Shown piece by piece: positions 11,160-22,804 of a stretch of DNA of 64,000 nt; position 1 is the stretch's first letter; each line of letters opens with the position of its first letter. The position numbers and the translations under genes are program-made. Below the pieces are notes generated by a model that saw only the letters and a list, made by a program, of their open reading frames with translations, did no database searches and was not told the DNA's origin. The DNA is taken from the NCBI GenBank assembly GCA_002221725.1, contig NJFT01000020.1:243469-307468 (forward strand), read 5' to 3'. The DNA is from Scedosporium boydii. Taxonomy: Eukaryota; Ascomycota; Sordariomycetes; Microascales; Microascaceae.

Positions 11160-14100
11160 GTATAGGAATTAAGGCTTTATGCTTACTAAGGTTAGTATAT
11201 CTAGGATGTTTTAATAAGAGAGAAGACTGCCTATGATGATTAGCTACCTGGATCTGATCCTTCTTATTCCCCTTCTCTACCTTATTGAAGAACTTGATGC
11301 CTATATCTAACTTATCTGAATCTACTATATTAGAAGACTTTCCTGCCTTTAATAGAATGTAGTAACTATATTGTAGTATATATATAAGAAATATATAGTT
11401 TAAGTAAGCTCTAAACTAGTAGCTAGGTAAGGAAATATATTTATTGAAAGGATAAGGTAGTAGCTTATAAGAACTAAGGGGAGCCCACTAAAAACTAATA
11501 CTACTATACCTATATATATAGTACTTGTAAGTAATTAGATTGTGCTAGCTATAGAAGGCGATTAGTAGAGCCTTAGTTCTTTATAGCTTCTTAGTTAACT
11601 ATAAGTCTATATAATAACTTTAAAGAAGCCTTATGTTATATAGTAGGAAGACTCTATTCTGAGGTTTAAAAATTGTATTGCTAATAAGCTTATGATCTAT
11701 AGCTATCCTCCTTAGCTAGCTTGTTGTAGTAGTAATAGTGCTATTATGATTGTTAAGGGATTAGAAGAAGTAATGAGGAGTTCGATTTCTACTAAATGCT
11801 ATTAGCTCTAATATCTATCTAATAAATTGAGAATCTTAGTACTTATAGATATAGAGAACCTTTAGGATCTAATAAGATGTTAATAGTTAGATGCTTGTAA
11901 AGTCTTAAGGAACTTACTGTCTAGTAAGCCTTAGTATTAGCTTTAAAAATCTCTTTCTTCTTAGGGAACTCTTTTAGAGGCTTAATATAAATATAATGAC
12001 TTTTTAGTTTAAAGTTAATAGGGAAATTAGTTTTAGAGGTAATACCCTTTTTACTTAGATCTTAATTTTATAATATTATACTAATATTAAGATGATTACT
12101 ATAGAAAAAGAGAGGGAAGAGTTATAGAAGGGAAATAGCTTTTCTAAGTCTCTTTATATTTACTAGAATAGTTAAGTTTAATAATTTAGAGGGAAGGAAG
12201 AGAAGTTAGAATAGAATAGGTTGTAAATAAAGTAACTACTTAAAACTAGTAGTTATAGCTACTAGTATTCCTAATTATAAGGAAATAGGGCTTATAAAGG
12301 AAAGCCTAAAGATAGTAATAATTCCCTAAACAAAGATAGTGAAATAAATTATTAAACTTAAATAATCTACTACTATTCTAGATATCTATAAAAATACCCT
12401 TCTTCCTCTTCCTAAATAATATTTCCCTCTCTCTTTATTATAATTAGCTATTTTATTAAATTTAATATTCCTTAATTAACTATTTAAATTACTAGTAAAG
12501 AAAGAAAAGTACTTTCTTTAACTAATACCTTATATACTAATAATCCTTACCTTAATATAACCCCTTACTCTATAAAATAACCTTAATTCTACTTACTAGT
12601 ATAGAAACCTACTAATTAATTAGCCCTTGATTATTATATTACCTTAGAGGGTAGTTAAGTAGGGGTTAGATAAGTTTTCTAAATAGTCTGTGGCTATATC
12701 CCTTCTAGTATAAGGTACTAACTGTAATATCCTTGTCTACCCTATTTAAATCCTATAAGTTTAAGAGTATATTTAATACTAACTAAGAAAGGGAGAAAGG
12801 ACTATTTTAGAGTAGATTGACTTCCTATACTAGTAAAAGTATTACCTAGTTGAATAACTAGCTTAGGAAAATGGGAGGTATAAACTTAGCTTTGTTAAGA
12901 TTATTGATTACTTATACTCCCTTAATAAGATCCTGGTATAGAGGGTCTGGCTGAACTAAGATAAATTAAATATTAGGTTTATTTTAGCAACCTTAGGGCT
13001 ATCTAATGTTACTATAATCCTATTATACTACTAGCTCTATCTAGATAAACTTTCTTATATAGCTGGTATTAAGTTTACTATAAAGGAGGGAAGAAGGGAG
13101 AGGCCTTACTAAGCCTTATAAGTAAGTAGTAAAGGGGTATGGTATATATAGTATATAGTAACTTGCTTATACTTTAATAAGCTAGCCTACTAGATGATAA
13201 TGATCTAGGATGAGGAGGTAGAAGAGTTGTATTTATATAATGCCCTTTATAAGAAATAGGATACTAAGATTGTAATTAGTATTAAAGTGTAGGCTGTGTG
13301 GAGGAGAAAGGAGGGAAAGTTGGATAAATTTGTTATTATCTGTCTTATTTAGATAGTATAGGGTGTTTAGGAATGTGGCCTCCTAGCTATTACTAATGTC
13401 TTTAACTTCTTCTAACCTCTGTTAACTGTTTCTTATGCCTATGATCTGTCCTATTAATGGTGCTCTGCTTATAGGGTGGGTAACTGGATACTTGATAGGA
13501 TAGACTATGTAATGAAGAATAAGTAATTAGATAAGTTAGTTAATTTTTAGAGGGCTATTATCTATAACTTCTTTAGTAACTTAATTAATATCCCCTTTAA
13601 CTTCTTCTACCCTCTAACTATTAGGCTATTAGATAGTATACTAAAGGCTAGAGTAAGTAAATAGAAGTTCTTATAAGAAGAGAACTTTGATATATCTAAG
13701 TTAGTTTTAGAGGAGTTGAGAAAGGATGCTAAGGTAGTTAGGAACTAAGTAGGATACCTAGAGAGGTTGGGAAGAGTATTAAAAAGCTGGGATATGCTTC
13801 TTTTTACTAAGGAATAAATTAAAGCTTTCCTATTAGCTTCTAGCTTTGAGGCTAGGAAGTTAATATTACCTAACTTAGATAATACTTAGTAGGTATATAA
13901 CCTATATTAAGTTGCTGTAGATGGGGGGGTGGTATAGTGGCCTTTCCTATTCTTCTTTAGGATGGACTAGTAGGAGTCCTGTTCTTTAGCCCCCCCTCTA
14001 AAGTACCCTGTTTCTGCTAAGCCTACTAAGCTCTTCTTACTAAAGATGCTATTGAAAGTAGTAGTTCTTTTTAAGGGATTTAGTACCCCTACTGACTAAC

Positions 14101-14720
14101 TGCCTCTACCTATTGATATACCTGAGCCTTTTATATTTAGCTTAGAAGCTTATAAGAAGAGTAAACTCCTATATTATGACCTTATACTATTAAAGCCCTC
14201 TAAGTTAGTAAAACCTTCTTAATCCCTAATATATAAGCCTCCCTTAGATTGTCTAGTTTATTTAGTAAGCTATAAGAAGGTGCTATTGATAGTAAAGAAG
14301 AGGAGGTAAACTCTAGGAGCCCTACTAAAGTCTCTTAAACTACCTTCCTAACTTTTATCTTGCTAGTTATAAAGAACTAAGGAGTAGCCCCTATCCTGTA
14401 GATCTTAAAGGATTAGGGGATAGCTCTAATCTTAACTAGCCTCTAACTACTAAAGATTGCTACTATAGATGCTAGATTATAAGTAGTGAGAATTCTGTAA
14501 CTAGGAGATAGGAGAGGTCTTTACTCCTATTATGATGAATATGTTTATAGAGTTAGTATGGGTGGGACTTAAGGGAAGGGCCTGAGAGAGATATGAGCTG
14601 CTGGGAAAGTAAGGTAACTAATTGATTAGTTATTTTATTATAGTTAATTTTTAAGAAAGGTATTATAGTTTACTATTTTTTCTTTGATATTCTATTATTA
14701 TTAAGTTTCCTTTATTATTT
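11160..14720 (+). other. Extra 3.5-kb segment of family D between integrase and 3' LTR
   Basis: Heavily mutated sequence that still reads as long protein-like stretches in plus frames if TAG/TAA are taken as former CAG/CAA, for example near 12,900-13,900. I recognise no domain. It does not match the Gag or Pol of this element by eye. It could be an additional ORF carried by the element, a captured host gene, or an older insertion whose borders have been erased. Confidence 0.4.
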
Positions 14721-14770
14721 TCCTTTTCTTTTTAGTAAATTTTGCCTAAGGTAAAATTTAGAGGGAAGGA

Positions 14771-15267
14771 TGTATTAGTATATAGGGTGACTGGTGGTAG
14801 CGCTGCTATATTGCTAATCAGTGCTGCTACTAGAAGCCTGATGTGCTATATATCTGAACCTTACTTATATATAAAAGGATGATGGCTTCCTATTTTTTAT
14901 AGACTAGTTCTTAGATAAGGTAAGGATAGTATAGAAGTAGGTGAAGGACAGTATTGCGATTGGGAGCGATTAGTTGTTTCCTGTTGGCTAGAGTGTTGTT
15001 ATAGTAGACGTTTTTTACTATTCTTTTCTTAATATTACTTCTTTTTCTATCTTTATATTTCTCTTTTCTTCTTTGGATGTAATATCCTATAATGTAGATT
15101 CTGACTGATCATCTACTTTTCGATGTCCTACTTGACCATTAGACTATTCCGATAACCATTGGACTATTTCTTCTTTGCGGTGTAGCTCTCAGCCACTCCT
15201 GATTATTCTCTTGAGTGGGCGGCACAGTCTTGTTTGTATTATTAGTTGTGCTGCCCGGCTCTGACAA
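14771..15267 (+). repeat. 3' LTR of family D element
   Basis: 497 bp, starting TGTATTAGTATATAGGG and ending GCTCTGACAA. Its first half is strongly C-to-T mutated and its last 150 bp are nearly clean, the mirror image of the 5' LTR. The purine tract directly upstream and the target duplication AGTAC directly downstream fix both ends. Confidence 0.9.
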
Positions 15268-15272
15268 AGTAC

Positions 15273-16952
15273 TTTAATTTTCTTATTATAATTTCTTAGG
15301 AATTTATAATAGAAATTAAGGAATCTAAGGAATCTTCTAATTTTTATAATATTAGTTAGTATTAGCTAATTTAAGATAGCTTTAACCTTTAATATTTATA
15401 TCTAGATCTTGCTTAGTTAGATAGTATAGCTAAGGAAATCTACTTCTTATTTGTAAAATTTACACTTAGTAATTTTAACTAGTAAGTTTACTTTTTTTAA
15501 CTTCTAAAAAACCTTATATATATATTTTTTATATTTTTTAATATTTTAAAATAGATGAAAATATTATTAAAATATATTATTATAAATTAATCTAGATATT
15601 CTTATAGTATATAGTTAATTATTATTTAGAAACTTACTAGAGTATTAGTTAATTTAAAAAGTATAACTAAGTATTTAAAGTAGCTATAATAAATTTAAAA
15701 ATTTATCTTCTACTTATTACTTTCTTTAATATAGATTAGATTATATACTCCTTTTAAGTTTAGTATTATAAACTACTAGGCTCCTTAGAGCTTATCTTAT
15801 AATTTAGAGATTAAAGATAGTAGATATTAGTTTTTTATTATAATATTATTAAGTTACTAATAGTTTATATATATTTATAATCTTCTATTTTTCTTTAATA
15901 TAAAAAGAATAGGATATCTAGCTAATAATATTAATAGTTAAATATATCCTTTTTTTAGTATCTTTTTAATATATTTTCTAAGTGCTTAGAGCTATACTTT
16001 ATTAAAATTACAGATAAGTATAAACCTTAATTATATACTTTCTTTTAAAAATATCTTATAATCCTACTAGCTATATTCTAGTAGTCTAGTTTCTAATTCT
16101 TTAGTAAATACTTTACTATATTTCTAGTATTTCTTAGATATAAGTTATAATATTTTTTCTATTATTAGTAGGGTTTTAAAAGCTATTATAGCTTTTATTA
16201 TATATACTTATTTATATTTTCTTCTTTTTAGTAAGTAATTTAATTTTTTTATAGTAAGTATTTTAAAGTAAATTATTATTTTAAAGGCTCTTAGCTTACT
16301 TAAGGGCAACTTTCTTAGTTAATATTACTTAGTAGCTAAGTTATTTTCTAGGCCTCTCTTAGTCTTATTCTAAGTAAGCTAATTAGTTATTTAATTAATT
16401 TATAAGTTTTTTATTTATAACTATAGGGTCCTTAGTATAATAGAGTATCTAATAATCCTAGTAATATTAAAAAAGATATAGTTAACTTATCTAGTAATAA
16501 TAATATAAAGGTATGTGGTCTCTGTACTAACTACTCCGTCTTTATAGTCTACTAGTATTTTATTATATATATTTAGGGTATATAGCTAGTATTTTTTTAT
16601 TTATAGTAGTTTTAATTTGTTAATAATTATAAGTAAAATAAAATTTTCTTATATTCTACTATCTACTAAGGCTATAAACTCTTAGCTAGCTAAAGTAATA
16701 GGTATTTTTAAATAGTAGATCTACTGTTTTTTTTATAATATTTATTTTTTATATTTCTCCCTTAGGTCCTAGTCTTATTTTTTAAATGATTTTTTTAATA
16801 ATTAGTTATTACCTTATTCTAAGTTATTCTTAAAGTTTTAAGATATCTTTTTATAGTTAATTAATAAATTACTTATATTTAAATATTTCTTATTTATAAG
16901 TAAGCTATTACTTTACTAGTTTTATTTTTTAATTATTAACTTCTAGAATCTA
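15273..16952 (-). pseudogene. Reverse Ty3/Gypsy pol continued (interrupted element)
   Basis: This continues the minus-strand reverse transcriptase broken at 3513 by the D insertion; 15268-15660 matches 200-605 of the other copy. From about 16,250 to 16,900 the minus frames probably include protease and the region before it, but mutation is too dense to place motifs. Interrupted on the right by the solo LTR at 16958. Confidence 0.6.
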
Positions 16953-16957
16953 CTACT

Positions 16958-17454
16958 TTGTCGGAGCCGGGCAGCACAACCAACAACACAAACAAGACTG
17001 TGCCGCCCACTCAAGAGAATAATCAGGAGTGGCTGAGAGCCACACCGCAAAGAAGAAATGGTCCAATGGTTGTCGGAATGGTCTGATGGTCAAGTAGGAC
17101 GTCGAGAAGTAGATGATCAGTCGGAATCTGCATCGTGGGACATTACATCCAAAGAAGAGAAGAGAAATGTAAAGATAGGAAAAGAAGTAATATTGAGAAA
17201 AGAATAGTAAAGAACGTCTACCACAACAACGCTCTGGCTGACAGGAAACAACTGATCGCTCCCAATCGCGATGCTGTCCTTCGCCTGCTTCTGCGCCGTC
17301 CTTGCCTTGTCTAAGAACTAGTCTATGAAAAATGGGGGGCCATCATCCTTTTATGTGTAAGTGAGGTTCGGATGTGTGGCACATCGGGCTTCCGGTGGCG
17401 GCGCCGATCAGCAATGTGGCGGCGCCGCCGCCAGTCGCCCTATACACTAATACA
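16958..17454 (-). repeat. Solo LTR of family D, reverse orientation, with CTACT target duplication
   Basis: 497 bp, the same length as both LTRs of the full D element and their reverse complement. Perfect 5-bp duplications CTACT flank it at 16953-16957 and 17455-17459, showing an insertion later reduced to one LTR by recombination. It is GC-rich and almost unmutated while the DNA on both sides is deeply decayed, so it is younger or escaped RIP. Confidence 0.9.
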
Positions 17455-17459
17455 CTACT

Positions 17460-18560
17460 ATAGACTATTAGTAGTTTCCTTAATTTCTTTTTGCAGCTCC
17501 TAGAGCTTAGGAAAGTTCCTTTACTTTATTTCTACTATCTTAGTAGTAGGTTTTTACTAGGTTTTAAGGAGGTAGACTTAGTATCATAGGTCTTCTATAA
17601 AACCTTTTATAATGATTTCTAGTCTAACTACCTTACCTCCTATTTTAAGTCTTACTTTCTCTATAAAGTTGATTTATTCTTTTAAGTTGTTAATCTATTA
17701 TTAGAATTTGACTTTTAGGTCTTTACTATAAAGAATATATTATAATTAGTTAACCTATACTTAAAGATTAATAAGATCTAATATAATATTTTCTAGCTTT
17801 CTATTATAATATTAGTTTAATTTTTTATAAAGTATTTAGCTTCTACTTATTCCTCTATACTAAGTAAAGGGAGCTTATTTCTTTATAGCTTTTTTTTAAT
17901 TAGCTTATTATTTTTTTATAGATTATTTTTATTCTTTCTAGGTTTTATCTTCAGGGTCTTAGATATAAAAAGGAGTATTTAAATCTTTTACTAATACTCT
18001 ATTTTTCCCTTTTTCTTTAGTTACTAAGAGTTTCTTTTTAGATCTTTTATTAGTTTCTAGTAATTTTAGTATGTCTTTATATATTTATATTTAAAGTTCT
18101 TTTTTAATTTTCCTCTACGCCTAGTTGAGACCTTCTAAAATACTTAAGTATATAAGCTAAAGTAGAGATTATTCTTTTAGCTTCTCTATTCTCTAGACTG
18201 CTTCTATGTATATTTCTATAACTTTTAAGTTTTTTTCTAGTAAGTATAGATACTAGTTAAATACTTCTTTTTCTAGTTCTTTTTTAATTTAGTAGACTTT
18301 TTCTTACTTTTTATACAGTTTTTTTATATTTTATAAGTACTTATACTACTGTTGCAAGGTTTTGAAGATTTAGTAGTATTGTTAGTAGGCTTTATTATAG
18401 TATTTCTTATATAATAAGTTATTTTTATATAGTATTTTATATTTTTTTAGTAGTTTTATTTTAATTTTTTTAATTTTTCTTTTAACTTTAGAGAGGTAGG
18501 ATACTTTTTTCTATATTATTATTTTAAGTATTTAGGGCTTTTTTAGGTACTACTCTACCT
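17460..18560 (-). other. Unassigned RIP-mutated retroelement sequence
   Basis: AT-rich sequence whose minus frames, ignoring stops, are lysine- and glutamine-rich and helical. The right part (from about 18,320) is shared with the end of the plus-strand family A gag remnant. The left part may be the 5' region of the family C element whose pol lies to the left. I could not find the expected second family C LTR or a sharp border. Confidence 0.35.
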
Positions 18561-19939
18561 GTTCTTTTTTACTATAATAAGTATTATAGTTGTTATCATA
18601 GTATGCTATCTAGGATAGAGTCTTATAATCAATAATACTAGCTTCTAGTTATTAAGTTTTTCTTTTAGGCACTAGTTTAAAACCTAATTTTTTTCTATTA
18701 GGTCTTTTATATTTTAGTTTTAGTTTATATTTTATTTAGTATTTCTAGGTATAGTATTTTATATAGCTATATTTATAGTATTTTCTAATCTTAGCCTCTA
18801 AGGCTTTAGAAATAATACTTTTATTATTAGTTCTTAATTTTATAGGTCTTAAGTAAGTTCCCTATAAGATATTATTATTGTTTTATTTGTATTTAATATT
18901 GATAGCAGCCTGTAGCTTATAAGTTCTAGCTATAGTTTAGCTTTACTTTTACTACTATTATTTATATAAGTAGTTATTAATCTTTATAGTACTTTTAATA
19001 TATTTTATAAGTTATATTAGCTTTCCTAATTTATAAAGTTTATTTTTAATTTTTTCTTTAAGTTTATTATAGAAGTAAGTTATAAGAGGCTTATTTTTCT
19101 AGTTAAAATATATAGTAATCTATTTAAATTTTATAGTGTATTTAGTAGTAGATTCTTTTTAACTTAACTTTTCTAATTATTAGATTATAGCTTGTTGTTT
19201 ATTAAGCTTACTAAAGGCTTCTTTAAGGGCTTTTTTAAATTTTTTATAGTCTTTAAAGATTTTAATAGTTTTAGCCTTTTATATAATTTTGTTATTTTTA
19301 AGATAGTTTTAGAGGGTAGGTTTAAATTATGTAAGTATATTATCTATAAAGTATTAAGCTATAGTAGTTACTTTATTAGTTTTAATATAAAACTAATCTT
19401 TATAATATTATAAGTAGGTTCTTATTTAAATAAGGAATTCTTATAGCTTTTATTAATTTCTTCTATATTTCTCTAGTATAGTAATCTTAAGCTTAGGTAT
19501 TATAGATATAGAGACTATAGGAGGTATACTATTTCTATAAGCTACTATATTAGTATTTAATTACTAAATTATCTACTCTAGCTAAATAATTTATTATCTA
19601 ATTAGAGAATTAGTATTTTCCTAGATTACTTACTTAATATTATTAAAATACTAGTTAAATCTCCTATTCTTTTTATACTAGTAGCTAGTAAATTCTTTTA
19701 CTTTTTTTATCTTGGCTTGCTACTTGTCTATAGTGTCTTGAAGTTGCTTAATAGTAGCACTATTAGTATCTTTTTCTTTATTGCTGGATTCCTTGCTGGC
19801 CTCTATGGTGGGCGTAGTTGCTTCTTGTATCTTGATTTTGTTGTCTGACTTGGGAGGAGTCTTTTCCTTGGCTGGGGCTATGATTCCTAGATGTTAGTAC
19901 TACTTGATAGAGTTACTTACTAAATAGAAGTAGTTAATA
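18560..19939 (-). pseudogene. Family A gag remnant, minus strand
   Basis: Minus-strand counterpart of 1056-2550. It contains the same Gag pieces (IKIFKDYKKF then KALKEAFSKLNKQQAI near 19,190-19,260) without the solo LTR that interrupts the plus copy. Heavily mutated apart from about 19,700-19,940, next to its LTR, where GC content rises. Confidence 0.65.
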
Positions 19940-20384
19940 TATTATGTTCCTAATATTAAGGAACTAGTTAATTAATAGATATTAAGTAGGTATAGTAAGT
20001 ATTAGGGTTATAGGAGCCTGTTAGTAGTAAGTGAGGTAATTAAGTAGTATTTATAATGATATAGTATATATATAAGTATAGGTTGTAGTTGTACTTATAT
20101 TAACTACTGGAGAGTCTTGAAAGATAAACTAGATATATAGTGGAACCTGTAGTTTATATAGCTGTCTTCTCTTCTAAGCTCTCTAAGGCGATCGGGGTTG
20201 CTTGTCCAGTGATCGGAAGTGATTACTAGATGATTAGAGTGATTGCAGCAGTGATCGCTGCTAATTATTGATCTCTTCCTCTGATTACTTCCCTGGGCGC
20301 CGGGCACCTGTGGCCGGCCGCCCACGCTTTTCGTTCTGCCGCGCGTCACCGCTTCTGGGCCTATATAAAGGTCGGCCCGTAACA
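19940..20384 (-). repeat. Family A LTR, 5' LTR of the minus-strand copy
   Basis: About 445 bp, reverse complement of 606-1055. The right end reads GTAACA on the plus strand (TGTTAC on the minus). The outer, right-hand 280 bp are GC-rich and lightly mutated; the inner part is decayed. The open reading frame across 20104-20394 is this LTR and not a gene. Confidence 0.75.
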
Positions 20385-20990
20385 AGTAGAACATTATTAA
20401 TAATAAAAACTAAATAAAACTAGGTAAAAGAAATTAATTAAATTAAAAAAAGAATTAATAATAATAAAGAACTTAAAAGATAATTTTTCTTTTATCTAAT
20501 AAGAAGGAAGAAAAGAAAAGAAATAACTATATTTTATCTCTTAGATAAGAAAGAAAGTTCTTTTATTACTACTCTTTTATTCTATATAAGAACTAAATTC
20601 TTCTTATACTAGTTACTTTATTTCCTATCTTAATACTTTTTATTATATTATTATAAATACTATTTAACTATTTTATTTATCTATAAAGAAATACTTATAT
20701 TTTTAATATTATACTATTTTATTAATTAATTAAAACTTTTAATATTAAAATTATAACAACTTTTAAAATTTAGTATATAGATATAAATTACTTAGATAAT
20801 AAATTAAAGCTAATATTAGTAATTAGTAATAACTTTTAATAGTAAACTTATAATATTATATAGTAATTAAATTAAAAAGGATTATATTTCTATAACTATC
20901 TCTCTTTTTTATAGTACTAGATGCTCCTAGTAAATCTATAAGACTAGTAACTATATAATATAGTTTAAAAATGTTGACTTTAAATAACAC
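20385..20990. other. AT-rich flank of the transposon block
   Basis: Very AT-rich with no frame, LTR or duplication I can recognise. The composition changes to ordinary GC at about 20,990. Confidence 0.6.
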
Positions 20991-22804
20991 CTCTATGTCG
21001 CTATAGTTAAGTGACTATATTAACTCTACTAATTTTGATAGTGGCTGGCTAAGCATGTATGTCTCCTTTGGCATCTTGTAGATGCCTACGCAAATGACTA
21101 GGCTGTCTATCTCGGCGTGGGTTGCTCGAATCTCGGAGACAGTATGCTGGATGCCCTCTTCAGTTGAGTGAAGTGCGCGGGATCCTAACCCTCCTACTTT
21201 ATAGGTGCCGATGCCTATGATCAGCCGGAGCATAGAAAAGAAGCATTTCGAAAAGAAAAGAAAAAAAATCATTTTTTAATTGCAACGTGGACCGCCTGGC
21301 TGTAATGAAAGTTGGCCTTGTTTCTCTGACCAACGCTATCATAATAATATCTGAGCCTTCTGTGGTGCGACATGATTGCTTGACACTTGGATCATATTGA
21401 ATGAGTGGTGGGGGGGGGGGGGTTTCAATTGACCAGCGTTTTTGCGAGGATTTATAAAATCTCGATCAGTGAAGTATTGAAACAAAACTCCGCAAGTTCG
21501 CCACTGCATTTCGAGATCCGAGGTTGCCATTTATAGTTGGCTCAAATCTGCCAATTTCAGGAACCATGTGGGTTGATTGGAAATTTGGCATCTATTTAAG
21601 TTGCTAGGTACGGTACCTAACGCTAGGAAATGAGTGGCAGGCTGCCTCGAGGCTTCTAGAGGAAGCTGTGTACGGGCTCCTGTATTGGCGAGAGCTTGCT
21701 GGTTTGAATCGATTAGGGCAGTCCCCAAATGAGGCGCCCGAAGACTTAATGTTGTCGCCTGTTGTCTGTCGATCCCCGTAACTTTCGAAACCCACCCATC
21801 CGACTTCACTATTATTGCAACCGAGTTCAGCTTTATAATAACTGATTTTTCGGCAGGGACTACATCATGTACATGTAATTGCGGTGATCTGGATGAGTCG
21901 ATCATTGTAATCGAGCGAAGTCCGTGCTACTAGCTGATAGCACCTCACGAGGGCCAAGCGGAGGGTCATTTGCGCTGTAGTGGCCACGGAGAGCGTCAGC
22001 CGATGCCAGCGAAATGCTACGGCCGCTACAAGAGATGCCGCGCTGCGATAACGACATCGTCCGACCTAATTCCGTTGACATTAAGACACGCTATCGCGAC
22101 AGCTCAGGGTGGATATTATTACAACTCTTACCGATGTCTCCTTACAAACCTACCCAAACTCGGAACAACAGACTCTCCAGGCAGAAGCTCTCTTGAAGGG
22201 CTTATTACACTGCACACTGGGCAATCAATCAGCTATGTAGGTTCGAGCGGTTGCGATTCTGAAGGGCCTTCGGGACATATCCCACTACACGCGGTGAGAA
22301 GCGGCAAACTTATACCTCCTCCCTGGGGGACTCTCTGTAGGGCCTAATAGTAGCACCGATGGTCCGACCCTGTACATTAAAATACTGGCCAATGTTCTTA
22401 TTATCAGACAGAGCTAAGATTAGCAAGTCACCCAGCGGGGAATCTCCGCTACTCCACGGTCAGGGGAAGCCCGATCAACTAGGCTCATACGGCTCTGATG
22501 CCTGGAATTTCAGGCCTCCTGCATGCTGACAAATCGCCCCAACGGCAACAGAGGGCTCGTGGAATCTTCGGAGCTCGGACGGCGACCAATGAATGGTGAT
22601 CAGTAATCTTTGATTATATCGGGGTTTTTACATAAACACTCCGTCTCTTTCGGCCCTGACGTTAGCGAGCTCCGTGAAATCTAACCGAGGCCCCCGACCA
22701 CCATCCATCATCACTATACTCGACAGTTTTTGGATGCTTCCGTTCCGTCTTGGAGAATGACACAAGTGACAAAAGTCGTTCAATTTTACTAATATTTCCG
22801 AGCC
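20991..22804. other. Gene-poor GC-normal segment next to the transposon block
   Basis: Open frames here are short, overlapping and unlike any protein I know. A run of 13 G lies at 21410-21422. The stretch probably holds intergenic sequence and the upstream region of the bZIP gene; I see no RNA gene. Confidence 0.5.

Larger units (their letters stand above)
3514..15267 (+). mobile_element. Complete 11.75-kb Ty3/Gypsy-type LTR retrotransposon (family D), RIP-inactivated
   Basis: The element is bounded by two 497-bp LTRs (3514-4010 and 14771-15267) and flanked by the 5-bp duplication AGTAC at 3509-3513 and 15268-15272. A purine tract (AGAGGGAAGGA) ends at 14770, directly before the 3' LTR. The internal 10.76 kb has plus-strand remnants in the order Gag-like, protease region, reverse transcriptase, RNase H, integrase, the Ty3/Gypsy order. 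All frames are riddled with TAA/TAG where CAA/CAG/TGG would be expected. It sits inside an older reverse-oriented element and is therefore younger than it. At nearly 12 kb it is long for the group because of a further 3.5 kb between integrase and the 3' LTR. Confidence 0.9.

Noticed and set aside
19192..19413. 73-codon plus-strand frame rich in Phe, Ile and Lys
   Set aside because: Chance frame in AT-rich, RIP-mutated gag sequence on the other strand.
20104..20394. 96-codon minus-strand open frame
   Set aside because: It is the outer part of the family A LTR and is repeated with stops at 606-900.
21970..22347. 125-codon plus frame next to the transposon block
   Set aside because: No domain, biased composition or homologue that I recognise; overlapping frames are equally open.
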